From Hetaerina americana (lineage: Eukaryota; Arthropoda; Insecta; Odonata; Calopterygidae), in contig JAKTNV010000004.1 in the NCBI GenBank assembly GCA_022747635.1, positions 84,611,552 to 84,675,551 of the forward strand: a stretch of DNA of 64,000 nucleotides, written 5' to 3'. A program made the translations under genes and the position numbers. The notes beneath the pieces are model-generated. The model was not told the DNA's origin and did not search any database. It saw only the letters and a program-made list of their open reading frames with translations. Of the stretch, positions 10,730-22,973 are shown one piece after another (the stretch's first letter is position 1; every line of letters starts with the position of its first letter).

Positions 10730-13175
10730 AAAAATTGCCAGGTTTGGGAGAAACTTTCGAAATATTTTCATGGAAAGTTTATTTTCGACACCTCAAGATA
10801 AAGGAAAAAAAATGTCCGTTGTTGTGGAAGTGGTGACTACAATGTGAAGATTGAACCGATAGAGTAGTAGTGGGGAGTAACGTAGCTCTAGGATATGTTT
10901 AGACCTGCTCATACGTGTGCATGTATTACGAGCCCTTATGTAAAAAGGAAACTAGTTACAGAAAGAGAATTTTTTAAACTTTGATTTTAAAAATGTCCTC
11001 TCATGCATCACTTAGTATTTGCTGAAATTAATTTTTAGTAAATCCGAATTAAATTAGTACACTAAAAGCCACGCATCCGAAAACGTGGAATATTCCTGGT
11101 GTTAGTCATAAAAGGAAGCACAAAATAAGAGATATTTTATTGTATAAATATTCAATGACGTATAATTAATTTTTTTCTTATTTTTGTATTTCAACGATAA
11201 TGAAACTGATAAATCAAGCACGTTTCCCTTCGTCAGCATTCTGATTATCAACTCCGTTTCCAAATATAAAGGAAATAACCAAGAGAGGTCGTCAACAACA
11301 ATTTTTTCGGGCTTTTCCCGCGGTAATCCATTTGACTATACCACTTTAATCTTTCTAACAGGTTATCTCGGTGTCATCAGCACATCGCCCTCAAATTCTT
11401 TGGCTACAGAACTTATTTTAGGAAGATGAAGCTATAATATGCCAACTTTCCAGTAAAATATCCATTTCAACACTAAATTTGTGTGACAAAGTTTAAAAAT
11501 GGAACGAAATCAAGATTTCAATCGCCTGATTGGGGAAAGCAGGGAAAAAAAATTGTCAAATCTGTCGTCAGAATAAACCCTTACTCACCATCTAATTTCG
11601 AAGTCTTCAGTGACTTGGAATGAATAGGCACAGATCCAGGCTTTAGTTTATTTTTCTCTTTTCTATTTATTTCTTTGTCCGTTCCATTCTGATTAAACCT
11701 GATTTACCTCGTCCGTCGAGGCATAACATTGATTCCTTTTTTACTTTTAGTTAAAGAGTGCTGTAATTGCAATAACAAAATTTTCTCGTACTCTTCTACG
11801 TCATGAAATGCTTTCGAGCGTCAAAATTCAATAATGCAATTGATATAAGCTAAATGTGGCCTCTATTCATTTAAATATTTTCTTGCGTCGCCATTCGAAA
11901 GTTAAATTTATATTTACCTTGCCTCTCTGTTATATCATCCTCAACCCAAAGTGGCTCTTACGATATAATTTTGACAATTGGTCCGTTGTGCTCCCTTTCA
12001 CCGATCCACAGAAGGGTTTTAGGTCACTCCTTCTACGCAGCGGATTAATATGAGGAAATTTAGGAGAAAAGGTAGTTTTGGAGGACGGAGAATGGGTCGA
12101 GGTGGATGTGGACAAACGTTTACAACCGCGTTTCCTGAACTCTGGCGACGATTCACCTGATGGATTCAATCCATTGTTCAAACTCGACACGCTACGAAAA
12201 CACAGACTGCGATCTGCCTTGATGAAAAGGATTGACTGATTTTGGGAACGGATTTACGTTCTTGGTCCCTCAGTGTGGGAGGAGGAAAAGATAGGACCAG
12301 CAAGCACCCTTTCATTTTACGAAGTTCTCTTTGGAGGAACTTCTCCGAACAGACCACTCTCTTGCTTCTGTGCTACCTTAGAATAACCCTACTGTATGAA
12401 TGAATGACAACACCTGCTGAAAAGAAGTAACCAATTTATCAAGTGAAATATCAAGCATATTTGATTAAACCACCTTAGAACCACAAGGCCTAAAATGTCA
12501 GCGCAGATAGACTGACAAAAACCTTAATTAAATCTTATTAATAGGAAAATTTTACGTTCATCTTTAGTGATTGGTATCAATACAATTAGCTGTTTTGATA
12601 CCCATAAGTCTAACAGTATGTGAAGTAATTGAATACCAAAAGTTTCGCCAGGGACCTGAATATCTCTGGTATTGAAAAATAATATTCATGTTCGAGAGGG
12701 TATTTATTTGCGGCATTATTTGTGAATATTTAAATCCAATTGCCTATCAGAGTTGACAAAATCTGTCTCTATGTTTGATATCTCTGGAGGAAAATGTACA
12801 GTTTTAAAAAGGTAGCTAATATATTTCCAATGAAATTTGACATACGTACAGTACGGATCGCTATCATTTTCAAGTAATTCAGTAATTCAGACAGACCCAC
12901 GTTTTATCCTAAGGGTTTCTTATAAATTATTGTATACTTATGTTATTTGACAATGGGTTTCTGGATCGAATAAACTAAACATGAAAGAGTGGATAAGTTT
13001 GGGCTTGTCCATAGAATTTTTGTTGAAGCAGAAAAATTAAAATTACCCCTAAAATGTTACACATTATTATCTTTAATATATGAAGTATGGTATAGCTTAA
13101 TTTCTGAAAATATGCATATCTCCTCCATTTTTCATACAAGTCATTATCTCGAGTTTCCAGTAATAATTATTAATT
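10730..13175. other. AT-rich DNA, nothing recognised
   Basis: No supported gene or repeat. Short open frames here resemble chance. Confidence 0.4.
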
Positions 13176-13182
13176 AACTATT

Positions 13183-13765
13183 GTCGAATATGCGACCACA
13201 GTATGGGATCCCTTTGAAATAGAGCATGTGAAAAAATTAGAAGCAGTGCAAAGGAAGGCTGCCAGGTACGTTTTAGGGCGACATAGGCAGACCGACAGTG
13301 TAAGTGACATGCTAGGCTCACTAGGATGGGGGTCACTAAAGAACAGACGGAAGCTGAATAGACTGTGTGCCATTTTTAAAATATTGAAAGCTGACGGAGG
13401 CTGGAAAGAACTGAACGAGAGTGTAAATAAGCCATGTTATCTCGGCAGGAATGATCACCCGCTTAAAATCAAATACATGCCCCAAAGGACAAACACCGCC
13501 AAGTTTTCGTTCCTAAATATGGGAATCAAAGAGTGGAACCAGCTGCCTGATGAACTCTTTAAGCCCTTACCCAAAAGCATTAAATCATTTAGGCGTGAAT
13601 GCAAAAGGTATACATGATGGGATTGTTAAATGACACTATTTAATGGCGACTATTTAATGACACTGTGATATGTTTTAAGAATGACTACTGTTTGTTATAT
13701 CATGTCATTGCCACCCGGCTTATCGCCTAACAGCAATGTATCCCAAATAAATAAATTACTGGTAA
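13183..13765 (+). mobile_element. LINE 3' end, 5'-truncated (second LINE family)
   Basis: A frame open from about 13183 to 13617 (about 144 codons, no ATG at its head) begins VEYATTVWDPFEIEHVKKLE. It continues with VQRKAARYVLGRH, LGSLGWGSLKNRRKLNRL, KPCYLGRNDHPLKI and MGIKEWNQLPDEL, then stops at TGA 13615-13617. This is the C-terminal region found after the reverse transcriptase in CR1/L2/Jockey-like LINEs (EYAxxVWDP, VQRxAAR, LGWxxLxxRR, WNxLP). The frame is intact, so the insertion is fairly young. It differs from the 18.4-23.3 kb element in sequence and 3' end: a 6-bp stem CATTGC/GCAATG (13706-13711 and 13733-13738) followed by an AAATAAATAAAT tail. 5' truncation is usual for LINE insertions. 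Confidence 0.82.
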
Positions 13766-13769
13766 CTAC

Positions 13770-14335
13770 CTGGAATGTTTTCTTGTAACATTTTAATTAT
13801 TAGGAATGTGGCTTTTCTCGAAGTTTTCCTGAATTTTTACATGAAAATAATAGTATAAATAAAAGCAAAATTTTGTTCTACTTCCCGTGAACTCTGTCAA
13901 AATGATTGATGACATGCCAAGGACGACTTTTTTTTAGATTTGAATACCTTTACCTTTATTCCTGCTTATAAAGAGCATGAAGACAGTGATGAATATTGGA
14001 CTTTCTTTTCGTTATTCAAAATATTGTCCTCAAAAATTTCCTCCCAGTTGGTATAAGATAATATGATTTTAAAGTTCATAAAAATTAAGATTTTTTCAGC
14101 TTAAGAGTTTTACCATTTCAATGACCTTTTAATTACTTTTTTAATTTTTCAAATCATTTTTCGTTTTTATAAAAAATTTACCGATACAACAAAAAATATA
14201 TGGTTCATCATCCTTACATGTACTTCAATATAAAACATGTAACAACTCACGGCATTTACTGGCGTAATGTTTCGGAACAATTTCTACCATTTCAAATTGA
14301 TTTAAAATATTTTCATTCATTGAGATTTTAAGTGA
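13770..14335. other. AT-rich DNA, nothing recognised
   Basis: No supported feature. Confidence 0.4.
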
Positions 14336-14339
14336 TGTC

Positions 14340-14582
14340 TTTGGTTGTGGTAGTCAAGTGGGAAGGACGAGGACCCGAGTTGGATTCGGGATGACGACTG
14401 TTCGCACTACAATCCTCACCCAGGTTTTGTGATTTTTTCGAATACCAGTTTTTCCTGGGAAACCACGGTTGGCATAAAGAAAACAACTGACCCTGATGTA
14501 TGAATTACACACACCACTTGGCTTATCAATGGAATGGACAGCTCTACCCTCACCTATAAAGCCACCTTACGAATTGACAAAT
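14340..14582 (+). mobile_element. tRNA-derived SINE, old copy
   Basis: It aligns end to end with the reverse complement of 39381-39647. The tRNA-like head reads GGTTGTGGTAGTCAAGTGGG with a B-box-like AGTTGGATTCGGG. The shared body includes CCTGGGAAACCA, CCCTGATGTATGAATTACAC, GGCTTATCAATGG and CTCTACCCTCACCTA. Many substitutions and small indels relative to the other copy make this the older insertion. The internal promoter boxes are degraded. The ends are approximate and no target duplication is evident. Confidence 0.7.
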
Positions 14583-14584
14583 GT

Positions 14585-17500
14585 TACTACTAAGTAGATT
14601 ACTTAGTTAAATGCCGCTTGATTAAAATGTTTTAAGTGAAAGGGGCTCCTTTCTTCTTCCAACGTATTCTTCATTAATGGACTACAAATTTTCCGGTATA
14701 TTGAATGGATTTCAAACGTCATTTATCGTCTTTTTTCGATAATATTTCTTTAAATGGTGACAGACCTTATTAGCGCAGTCAGAGAATAATGGAGAAATGG
14801 GGACTCTTTCCTTCGTCAAACGTCGTTGTGATTGAATTCATCGACTGTAGACGCCAGGGAATCGTTTTCAAACAAGGACGTGGGCGATTAAAGCTCCAAT
14901 TTCGAAATTAGTTCGCAATTCGATGATGTTTGCACGGCGTGACGTCAATATCCCACGGATATGCCCTTATTCCGTTCATCAAGACAGAAAAGCTTCCATG
15001 GCCGCCGCCGCTCCCGTACCTGTCAAAGGAGCGAGATCACTTGGAAGCTGCCTTTATGATAAGAATTAATTTGCTTGCGGAGTAGATTCATTACCAAAAA
15101 TACGCCAATCAAGCTCCCAATATAGATTTTCTGCTTTCATCCTCTTACCTTCTATGATTTCCTTTTCTGCCCTCTCCTCACCACATCCGCTGCCAACCTA
15201 CACCACATTAACCCTTAACTCTTTCCTTCCGATGTATCCCTTGTCTACCATTCTCCCAACTTATCTGTCCCCCCCTGCGGGAGGGTGAAGGTGATTCTTT
15301 CATTTTTTTCCGTCTGAACACTTCAATTGCCAGTCGTTTTAAACAAAATCCTTTTCAAATTTTAACCTTCAGAATACTACTCTATATAATCTATGGCTCA
15401 CGGTCTTATTAATAATTTACCTATCAAAAATAACATAATCAATAAAAGGTTTTCGTCGCATATTTTTTCATGGAATTTCACCGGTTTAATTGAGTTGTTA
15501 GAAGGAAATTCGAAGAACATTTGGTTATATTGAATGGATTATTGAAAAAAGATGGGAAAACCGAAAGGAAATTTCACATTGGAGAAATAATTCCCCTAGC
15601 GAGAAATATATGAATGTAATGAATGATCATTTATATTGTCGTATATTTTCTACGATTCGTCAAAAATTCGCTTCTGCGATATATTTTTAACATCTACCGT
15701 TATTCTTCTCTAATCCTCTTTGCGGTAGACTGCGTTTGATATTTTTTTTCAAATGAATATAGTTAAAGAAATTGAAGTACCAACAAGTTTCAATATAATG
15801 TCACGAGTATAATAACTATTACCATTTTACTTGGACAATGTAGTATTTCATAATTAATTTGGTCGATAAGTTTAAATTTCACCGCTAAATAATCAGAATA
15901 TTTATATGATGATGACAATTTTATTTACATTTGAATTTTATTTGCTCAAGTTGAATTGGCCATGACCCCGCACTGTCTGGAATGAGATAAATACTTGAGA
16001 AACATAAGATACTAATTTACTATAAAGTTCAGATACCATGCATTTATGTTTCCTTACATTCGTTTATATAACGTATATATTTATAAATATTGCGAGTATT
16101 TCTCTTCATGCTCCATATTTGGAAGCTAACAAGTTATCGTAGATCAAGAAACAAAAGATACTCACAGCCAGCAACTACATGGGAAGATGGGCTGTGTTCC
16201 ACGAAGTTGGTCGGGGGCGAGAAAGAACGATGATAGCAGAGAGCAGCAAGAGGAAACATAAGGATATCATAATGGGGGAGGGGGAGTGGGGAAAGGAGGA
16301 GGAAAACCGGGAGGATGGGCCATGTGCTTGCTAATGAAGGGTGTTCAACCCCCTCTGCTTCCGGCTTGCAGAAATAAGTTCACCACTAGACTGGTAGGTG
16401 AGGAATCTTAACCTTTCATGGAAAATAGAAATGTGGGTAGAAATTGTATTTCTCTCTCTAGTTCTTCATTTGCACTACTTACGAGTTCTATCAAATGAGC
16501 AAATATTTATTTTGTGCCATGAAATTTTCTAAAATCGGTAAAAGGATCAGTATAGAAAATGATCGTTGACAAATATTTTTATTGAAATCTTCATTTTAAT
16601 ATTTTTATATATCTCTTAACTGAATTGTTAATGTTTAATGTATTGGATAGTGTCTTATTAGATATTACTGTGTTCGACGGGGATTTGCAAAAAGCTTGAT
16701 TTCGAAAATATCACTTCTATCAAAGCAGGACGCCGTCGATGCTCTGTAAGATGAGAGGAGGCTGCCGAAAACTAAAGTCCCTTATACTTTTTCTCGCCTC
16801 CAAGAATAATGAGCTACTCTCTCGCACGAAGGGAACTCATTTTCACTGAGATTCCTGGCGCAGCGTTTACGAGGGTAAAATTAACATTGTTAAAATATAA
16901 TAAAACTCTTCCCTAGAGTTCCGAGGGAAAGTGAGGGAGAATGAGAGCATTGCTCATAAGTTCCACTCCGTTTGGAGGCTGAGAGCGAATATTTTTCGAG
17001 CCCGGAATCAGACTATACTCACGCACATTTGGGCAAGTCGCCAAAACTATCTTGCCGTGGCAGGTCGCACTTATTTTTCTCCAATTAAAGAAAAAAACGT
17101 GATGGTGGTATTAGTAATTTTATTGCTAGTGAACTGGTATATACTATATTACTTTTATTGCGATGTAACAAATATGAAAACTAAAATTGTTACAATATAA
17201 AATGATAGAAAATGCTTCTTCTAAAACGCCTCAGAAATAATCCGGGAGAAATTCGACACATAAGTGTTGAGGAATGTTCTTTTATTTAGGAAATATCATC
17301 ATTTTTAATTATTCCTCAATTAAATATTAATTTTTCCTTGTGCAATTATTTTTAATAAATCACATATCTAATCAATTCAATACCAAATTTTCTGTTTGAT
17401 TTTATTTAAAGAATTTGGTAACCTGTTTAATACAATTCGACAAATAAAACCAATCACCAACTTTTCGTCTCCTCATTGTCTCCTTGTCCGGCTGTATGTT

Positions 17501-18400
17501 AATTTATGTTTCGGCATTTTCGCCCCTCGGTTTTATTTTTAAATTTCACCCTCCTGCTTGATCACTTCTGTTCTCCCATTGTGAATTCAATGAATGGAGC
17601 ACATTGATATCCATCTCCTTCTGGCAAAGATTTTTATATAAAAATAACCTAATAGGTTTTGTGGATTGATTTGTAATTTTTGACAATCGGCTAAAAGGTA
17701 AAAATAAAATAAAAGCATTAATATGGAAAGAGGCTTTGAAACTTTTACACATATTTAGGATAGGGTTTGGGTTATTAGACCAAGTTCTCAGCATCTGAAA
17801 TGTCTGGATAGAGATACATTAGAGAAACTGAGAGCCGACTTCCGATATTCTTAACGAGACATGACTGTCAGAGCTAGAATTTAGTCCCGTCATGATGGCA
17901 CTGTTCACCATTCTCTTTTTTTTCCCCGAGAGTTGTAAATTGAATCATATAAATGCTTCTATTATTATTTTATCTATGCTCTTGTTTTATGAGATATTAA
18001 GGGAGTTCTTATTAATTACAACAAAAGTTCCTAAACTGTGGAGATAAGCTTAAGGAGAGAAGCGGTGGGTTGGAAATAGTTAGGAAAAACGACAACGGAG
18101 CAGGATAAGAAAGAACAGCGATGAATTGATGGTTTGGAGGAAGATTAAGAGCCGAGAAACTTTTGTGATGGTAATATAAGATCCGGGTTTGGTAGGATTC
18201 GTTCACGGCCAGAGGGCGACCATGGAACCATAAAGGAATAGAAAATATGGGGAAAGAATTCTTCAATGGCCGTGGAATAGAAGAGAAAATTAAGATAGCT
18301 GTGTAGAGATAGAGAAACTATTTCCCGTGTAAGAGTCAAGGAGAAAAATGAATCTCACGGACTCCTACACATGATTCATTCGCTGGAGACCCCTGCGGTG
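14585..18400. other. AT-rich DNA with a short G-rich tract
   Basis: Mostly featureless. The exception is a purine-rich, G-run tract at 16274-16291 (runs of 5, 5 and 4 G separated by 1 and 3 bases, then further GG pairs), which could form a G-quadruplex. Short frames at 16931-17200 and elsewhere have no recognisable domain. Confidence 0.35.
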
Positions 18401-18474
18401 ATAGGACAGCAGAAGGGCCACACTGCTAATCGTGTAAACAAGGGATATCCCATCCCATTCTCTCTCTAGCCCTC

Positions 18475-18899
18475 AACCTGAGCGGACCTGCCTACTGAGC
18501 GCTCCTGGTAACCGGTTTGACCCACCAGAGACTACCTGCCTGCCACCTCGATTCTTGGTGCTTTTGGTTTTAGTGAAGTGCAGTGTAGTGTCAACGTATA
18601 CGTTGCTTCGTTTTGTGTGTGGTTTGTTAACCTGTGTGTTGTAGTAGTAATTTATTTAGTGGATTGTGGTGGTTTTTGTCCTTCGACTCTGATTGGTGAC
18701 CGGTGAGTGCTTTCCTTTTTCTTTCTTTTGGTCCTCTGAAAACCAGACCTTACTCAAACATCGTTTTTTCCACTTAGGCTTCATATTCAATTCCAAATCG
18801 TAACTTATTGTTTGAGCTAAAGTTAGCTAACCCCTTCTAGAAATTTTAGCATAGTGTATACAGGTTAGCTTTTGTTGGGAACTTGGTAATTAAATTAGG
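18475..18899 (+). promoter_or_regulatory. Probable LINE 5' UTR
   Basis: The sequence before ORF1 is more GC-rich at its start and lacks long frames. LINE 5' UTRs hold an internal RNA polymerase II promoter. I cannot point to a specific core motif here. The true 5' end could lie anywhere from about 18360 to 18560. Confidence 0.4.
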
Positions 18900-19919
18900 A
18901 TGGCTTCATCCAGGTCCCCTGTTGCTATGCTCGAAGGCACTGGCGAATGCGCGGCTTTAAGGGCCCGTATCGTCATGCTGGAGAGAATGGTGCGGGAGCT
19001 TCGATCGGAGATCGCCGGCCGGAGGGCTCCCCTCGGGAGAGATGGTGCTCAGGGTGGGAATTCGAAAACCCGCCACGCCCATAGGGGTGCACGGATTCGT
19101 CCGAATGCAACACGTGGCTGGGCGATTAGAGACCTACCCCGTGTCCCATCTCTCAACGAGGGAGTGTCTCACGTCCGTAGGTCGGACGATTGGAGGGTCG
19201 TCTCTCGGGGCAAGGGGAAGGTAACGCTGCGGCGAGGATTGGACTCTGCGGAGGCAGATACCATCCCCGTCTCCAACAGGTACCAGGTGCTGTCGGATGA
19301 CAGCACCACCGTACCTGCAGCCCCTATCCCTACTCCGAGGGCACTGCCTAGGGTAAGGCATCAGCGGTCGGGGAGGGAGGGAACCGTTATATTAGGTAGT
19401 TCAAATGTCCGGCGTATAATGAACCCGCTGCGCCGCAGAGTCCAACAGGAGGGAGGTGTTGGATTCTTGTCGTCCTGGTGTATACCGGGCGGCGGGGTAC
19501 CCCAGGCGACGCTGGCGGTGAAGGCGGCCGTCAGTAATACGGGCTGCTCCAAGCTACGCATTGTGGCTCATGTCGGGACAAACGACGCCTCGGAACGTGG
19601 ATCTGAAGAGATCCTGCGCTCCTTTAAGGAGATGCACTCGGAGGTGAAACGAGTCGAGGCAGAGTTTAAGGTCCCAATTAAATTAAGTATATGTAGTATT
19701 GTGCCGCGTTCAGACCGCGGAAGGCTCGTTTGGAGCCGCATTGAGGGTTTAAATGAGAGATTGCTGGGATTTTGCCGGGGAATCGGAGCGGACTTCGTTG
19801 ATCTGAGGCCCGTCCTCTCATCGTGTCGGGTACCCCTTAATCGCTCCGGGGTCCATTATACTGCCGAGGCATCGCAGTTGGTAGCGCGTAGGTTACACGA
19901 ACACGTGTCGAGGGTTTAG
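18900..19919 (+). CDS. LINE ORF1, SGNH/GDSL-esterase-like protein (339 aa)
   Basis: Starts at ATG 18900 and ends at TAG 19917-19919. Residues about 15-42 form a likely coiled coil with heptad-type Leu/Met/Val spacing (LRARIVMLERMVRELRSEI), suited to multimerisation of an RNA-binding ORF1 protein. Residues about 45-155 are Arg-rich and probably nucleic-acid binding. Residues about 160-339 resemble an SGNH hydrolase: VILGSSNVRRI (GSSN at 166-169, the block I Ser position), VAHVGTNDASERG (GTND at 226-229, block III) and SGVHYTAEASQLVARRL (His 319, block V). The usual Asp three residues before the His is Ser 316, so the triad may be incomplete. Esterase-type ORF1 proteins are known from CR1/L2-clade LINEs; their role is not settled. 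No zinc knuckle is seen. Codon use is GC-rich, unlike AT-richer ORF2. Confidence 0.85.
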   Translation: MASSRSPVAMLEGTGECAALRARIVMLERMVRELRSEIAGRRAPLGRDGAQGGNSKTRHAHRGARIRPNATRGWAIRDLPRVPSLNEGVSHVRRSDDWRVVSRGKGKVTLRRGLDSAEADTIPVSNRYQVLSDDSTTVPAAPIPTPRALPRVRHQRSGREGTVILGSSNVRRIMNPLRRRVQQEGGVGFLSSWCIPGGGVPQATLAVKAAVSNTGCSKLRIVAHVGTNDASERGSEEILRSFKEMHSEVKRVEAEFKVPIKLSICSIVPRSDRGRLVWSRIEGLNERLLGFCRGIGADFVDLRPVLSSCRVPLNRSGVHYTAEASQLVARRLHEHVSRV

Positions 19920-20224
19920 CATAACTGGTAGGCAAGAGCGTAGGTCATATATTGGGAAAAATAAAGTAGAATCCAGCGCTTTTTGTCAATTCAGTCCAGG
20001 TAATGCCTCTCAAATCCCCAAAAATATTGAACAAACAAGCACTTGCGTTAAAACAACATATAACCCACGTAAATTTAATAAAATTGGTGCCTCTACATAC
20101 ATAACAGATAGCAATGCAAGTGAATGTAATTCTTTTGTCTCTGTTCACCACGAATCGTCTCAAAACAGTTTTGTTAGCGTACATAAAACCGAAAAACAAG
20201 AAGTTATTACCATATTAAAATTAT
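19885..20224 (+). pseudogene. Probable displaced N-terminus of LINE ORF2
   Basis: After a TAG at 19882-19884 this frame stays open for 112 codons until TAA at 20222-20224. It overlaps the last 35 bases of ORF1. It ends in TEKQEVITILKL just where the main ORF2 frame picks up with ITLNCRSIRNK, the normal start of the endonuclease. It contains no ATG. Either a small indel has separated the N-terminus from ORF2 in this copy, or ORF2 is reached by frameshifting or a non-AUG start. I cannot decide from one copy. Confidence 0.55.
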
Positions 20225-22973
20225 AACATTAAATTGCCGTAGCATTAGAAACAAAATATCGGATATTGAACATATTTTTGTCAGTACAAACGCAGACATA
20301 GTAGTTGGAACAGAAAGTTGGCTCACGGGAGATATAGCAAACAATGAGGTTTTTCCAAACGGCTTCACAATTTACAGAAGGGACAGACCAAATAGGTTGG
20401 GTGGGGGAGTATTCATTGCAGTAAAGTCACATCTTAGTAGCCAACGATATGAATGCGACGTAGATGACATAGAAAGCGTTTGGTGCAACATTAAGGACTA
20501 CAACGGCAGAAGCCTATGCGTGTGTTCATTTTATAGACCCCCAGATTCTAACACAGATGTCCTACACAAGCTCGACGAACAAATATCCACTATCAGCAGC
20601 AGACAAAGCAACAGTATTACTATAATCGCTGGTGACACAAATCTACCGTCAATTGACTGGGAAAACTACTGCGTGGGAAAATCTGCCAAAAACAGAGATT
20701 CATGCCAAGAACTCCTTCATATATTCACAAAACACTCCTTAGAACAAATAGTTAAATCACCAACACGGGGCCAAAGCATACTAGACATCTTTGCGACTTC
20801 TATGCCCGAAATCATTACTAACATTGAAATAATAGACGGAATCAGTGACCATAAGGCTATTCTTGTGGAGTTAAAAACTAAGTTCGTCAAAATAAACAAA
20901 GAAAAGCGTAAAATATACCTATACAACAAGGCAAATTTTAACGGACTAAGAGAATATTTAAAGATAAAATTACCGGAATACAAGACAAAAACACTGACAA
21001 CAAATACAGAGAACACTTGGAATTATTTCTTAAATATTTTACGCGAAGGAATAAAGACGTACATCCCGTCCAAACTCAAATGCGACAGTAAGGAACCTAG
21101 ATGGTACAACGGGGAAGTCAGATCGGCATTAAGAAGGCAAAGAAAGCTACAGTCAAATTTCAAAAAGAGTTTAAAAAGTGACGATATAAGTTTTGTGAAT
21201 ACAACCAAACAGCTACTAAAAGAATGTCGTAGTAAGACGAAAAGTATTATGCGCACAGCACTACACTCTTTTAAATCTAAAATGCTAAGCGAATATCTTG
21301 AGGAAAATCCAAAGTCATTCTGGTCCTATGTTAGGGAAATACAGGGTAAACGTCCCACTGTTCACTCTTTGAAGACGGAAAATGGAGAAATCATTACAGA
21401 TAGCGTGAAAAAGGCAAATATTTTAAACCATTTTTTCCAGAGCGTCTACAACAAAAACACAAACGCACCAAACGATCCTCCACACCCACCCGGGGAACAC
21501 ATGAGCGATCTTACACTGACCAAGCAGGGAATAGTACATCTGCTCCGTAGTATCAAAGCACACAAGGCACCTGGTCCGGAAGAAATACCTGCTAGAATAT
21601 TAAAGGAATTAGCTGACGACATTGCCCCATTTTTACATATTGTTTTTCTAAAATCGATAGAAGAAGGCTCAGTGCCTCGCGACTGGAAGCTAGCCCATAT
21701 AACTCCCATCTATAAAGGCGGCGATAGGGATAAACCAACCAATTACCGACCCATTTCTTTAACATCGATCTCTTGTAAAATATTGGAACACGTTATTGTC
21801 ACTAACATTATGAAATTTCTTGATAGTAGGAAAATACTAATCCACAACCAGCACGGATTTAGGAAAAGCAGATCTTGCGAAACACAACTTGGTCTCTTCA
21901 TTCACGATATACTTAGATCGGGAGAAAACAACACCCAAGTCGATGCAGTATTCCTGGATTTCAAAAAAGCCTTCGACAAAGTCCCACACAATAAATTGTT
22001 ACACAAACTTAAATACTATGGGATCAATGAGAAAATAATTAATTGGATTAGGGACTTCTTGTCAAACCGCAAACAAATAGTAGTCATAGATGGGTTGTGC
22101 TCAACGGAGAGAGATGTTACTTCGGGCGTCCCCCAGGGAAGTGTAATAGGGCCTCTTCTGTTCTTAATATACATAAATGACTTAAGCACACACGTTAGTA
22201 GCAATCTAAGGTTATTTGCTGACGACACGGTGATATACAGGGAAATAAGGAGCCAACTAGATCGCGAGCTACTCTCTAGAGACTTAGACAATATCTCGGA
22301 ATGGTGCAATAAATGGGGATTAACACTTAATATAGATAAATGTGCAGTTTTGAAATTTTGGAATAAAGGAAGCGAGGAACAGGATATAAACTACAAAATA
22401 GAGGGTTCAGTATTGACTACGGCAAATCAAGTTAAATATTTGGGGGTTGTTCTAACACCACGCCTTTCATGGGGAGCACATATAAGGACAATATGCGGAT
22501 CAGCTTTAAAGAAACTTGGCTTCATAAAACGGGTGGTGGGGAAATGTAATGAAAAAGTTAAAGAGAGGTGTTATTTTGCTCTAGTTAGACCTCATTTGGA
22601 ATATGCCGCAAGTATTTGGGATCCGTGGGAGAAAATTTGGCAAAAAGAATTAGATAAAGTCCAGAGAAAATCCGCTAGATTTGTTAAAAATTGTTATGAT
22701 AAAAACACAAGTGTGACAGGTCTCTTAGGGGATTTAGGCTGGGAACCACTTGAAGTGCGGAGAGAACAAGCGAGGCTTAGACTTTTAGAAAGGTTCAGAA
22801 CAAACGAGTTTAAATATGACACTGAAGGAATTATAATGGCCCCACACTACTTAGGTAGATCAGACCACAAAGATAAACTAAGGGAGATAGATTCCAAGAC
22901 AGATAGGTACAAATACTCATTCTTTCCCCGAACAATCAGTAATCATAATAGCAAGAAACCGAAGTCACTTTAG
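20187..22973 (+). CDS. LINE ORF2, endonuclease-reverse transcriptase
   Basis: The frame is open from 20187 to TAG 22971-22973 (928 codons) with no ATG in its first 70 codons, so the true start is upstream. The endonuclease shows LNCRSIRNK (from 20229), VGTESWLTGD (catalytic Glu), LGGGVFIAVK, IAGDTNLPSIDW and SDHKAILVE (SDH at 20844-20852). The reverse transcriptase shows DWKLAHITPIYKGG, NYRPISLTSISCKILEHVI, HGFRKSRSCETQL, DAVFLDFKKAFDKVPHNK, SGVPQGSVIGPLLFLIYIND and LFADDTVIY (FADD at 22215-22226). The tail has KYLGVVLTPRLSW and LEYAASIWDP. All catalytic motifs are intact. No RNase H follows. The protein nicks target DNA and primes cDNA synthesis there. A second frame open from 19885 to about 20224, overlapping the end of ORF1, probably holds the missing N-terminus. 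Passing from it to the main frame needs a one-base shift near 20187-20224. Confidence 0.9.
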   Translation, partial: NRKTRSYYHIKIITLNCRSIRNKISDIEHIFVSTNADIVVGTESWLTGDIANNEVFPNGFTIYRRDRPNRLGGGVFIAVKSHLSSQRYECDVDDIESVWCNIKDYNGRSLCVCSFYRPPDSNTDVLHKLDEQISTISSRQSNSITIIAGDTNLPSIDWENYCVGKSAKNRDSCQELLHIFTKHSLEQIVKSPTRGQSILDIFATSMPEIITNIEIIDGISDHKAILVELKTKFVKINKEKRKIYLYNKANFNGLREYLKIKLPEYKTKTLTTNTENTWNYFLNILREGIKTYIPSKLKCDSKEPRWYNGEVRSALRRQRKLQSNFKKSLKSDDISFVNTTKQLLKECRSKTKSIMRTALHSFKSKMLSEYLEENPKSFWSYVREIQGKRPTVHSLKTENGEIITDSVKKANILNHFFQSVYNKNTNAPNDPPHPPGEHMSDLTLTKQGIVHLLRSIKAHKAPGPEEIPARILKELADDIAPFLHIVFLKSIEEGSVPRDWKLAHITPIYKGGDRDKPTNYRPISLTSISCKILEHVIVTNIMKFLDSRKILIHNQHGFRKSRSCETQLGLFIHDILRSGENNTQVDAVFLDFKKAFDKVPHNKLLHKLKYYGINEKIINWIRDFLSNRKQIVVIDGLCSTERDVTSGVPQGSVIGPLLFLIYINDLSTHVSSNLRLFADDTVIYREIRSQLDRELLSRDLDNISEWCNKWGLTLNIDKCAVLKFWNKGSEEQDINYKIEGSVLTTANQVKYLGVVLTPRLSWGAHIRTICGSALKKLGFIKRVVGKCNEKVKERCYFALVRPHLEYAASIWDPWEKIWQKELDKVQRKSARFVKNCYDKNTSVTGLLGDLGWEPLEVRREQARLRLLERFRTNEFKYDTEGIIMAPHYLGRSDHKDKLREIDSKTDRYKYSFFPRTISNHNSKKPKSL

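Noticed and set aside
20717..22309. Minus-strand frames within LINE ORF2
   Set aside because: Antisense shadows of a clearly supported coding frame.
20397..22973. Taking 20397 as the ORF2 start
   Set aside because: The codon is TTG inside the endonuclease domain. The same frame is open back to 20187 and includes the first endonuclease motif.
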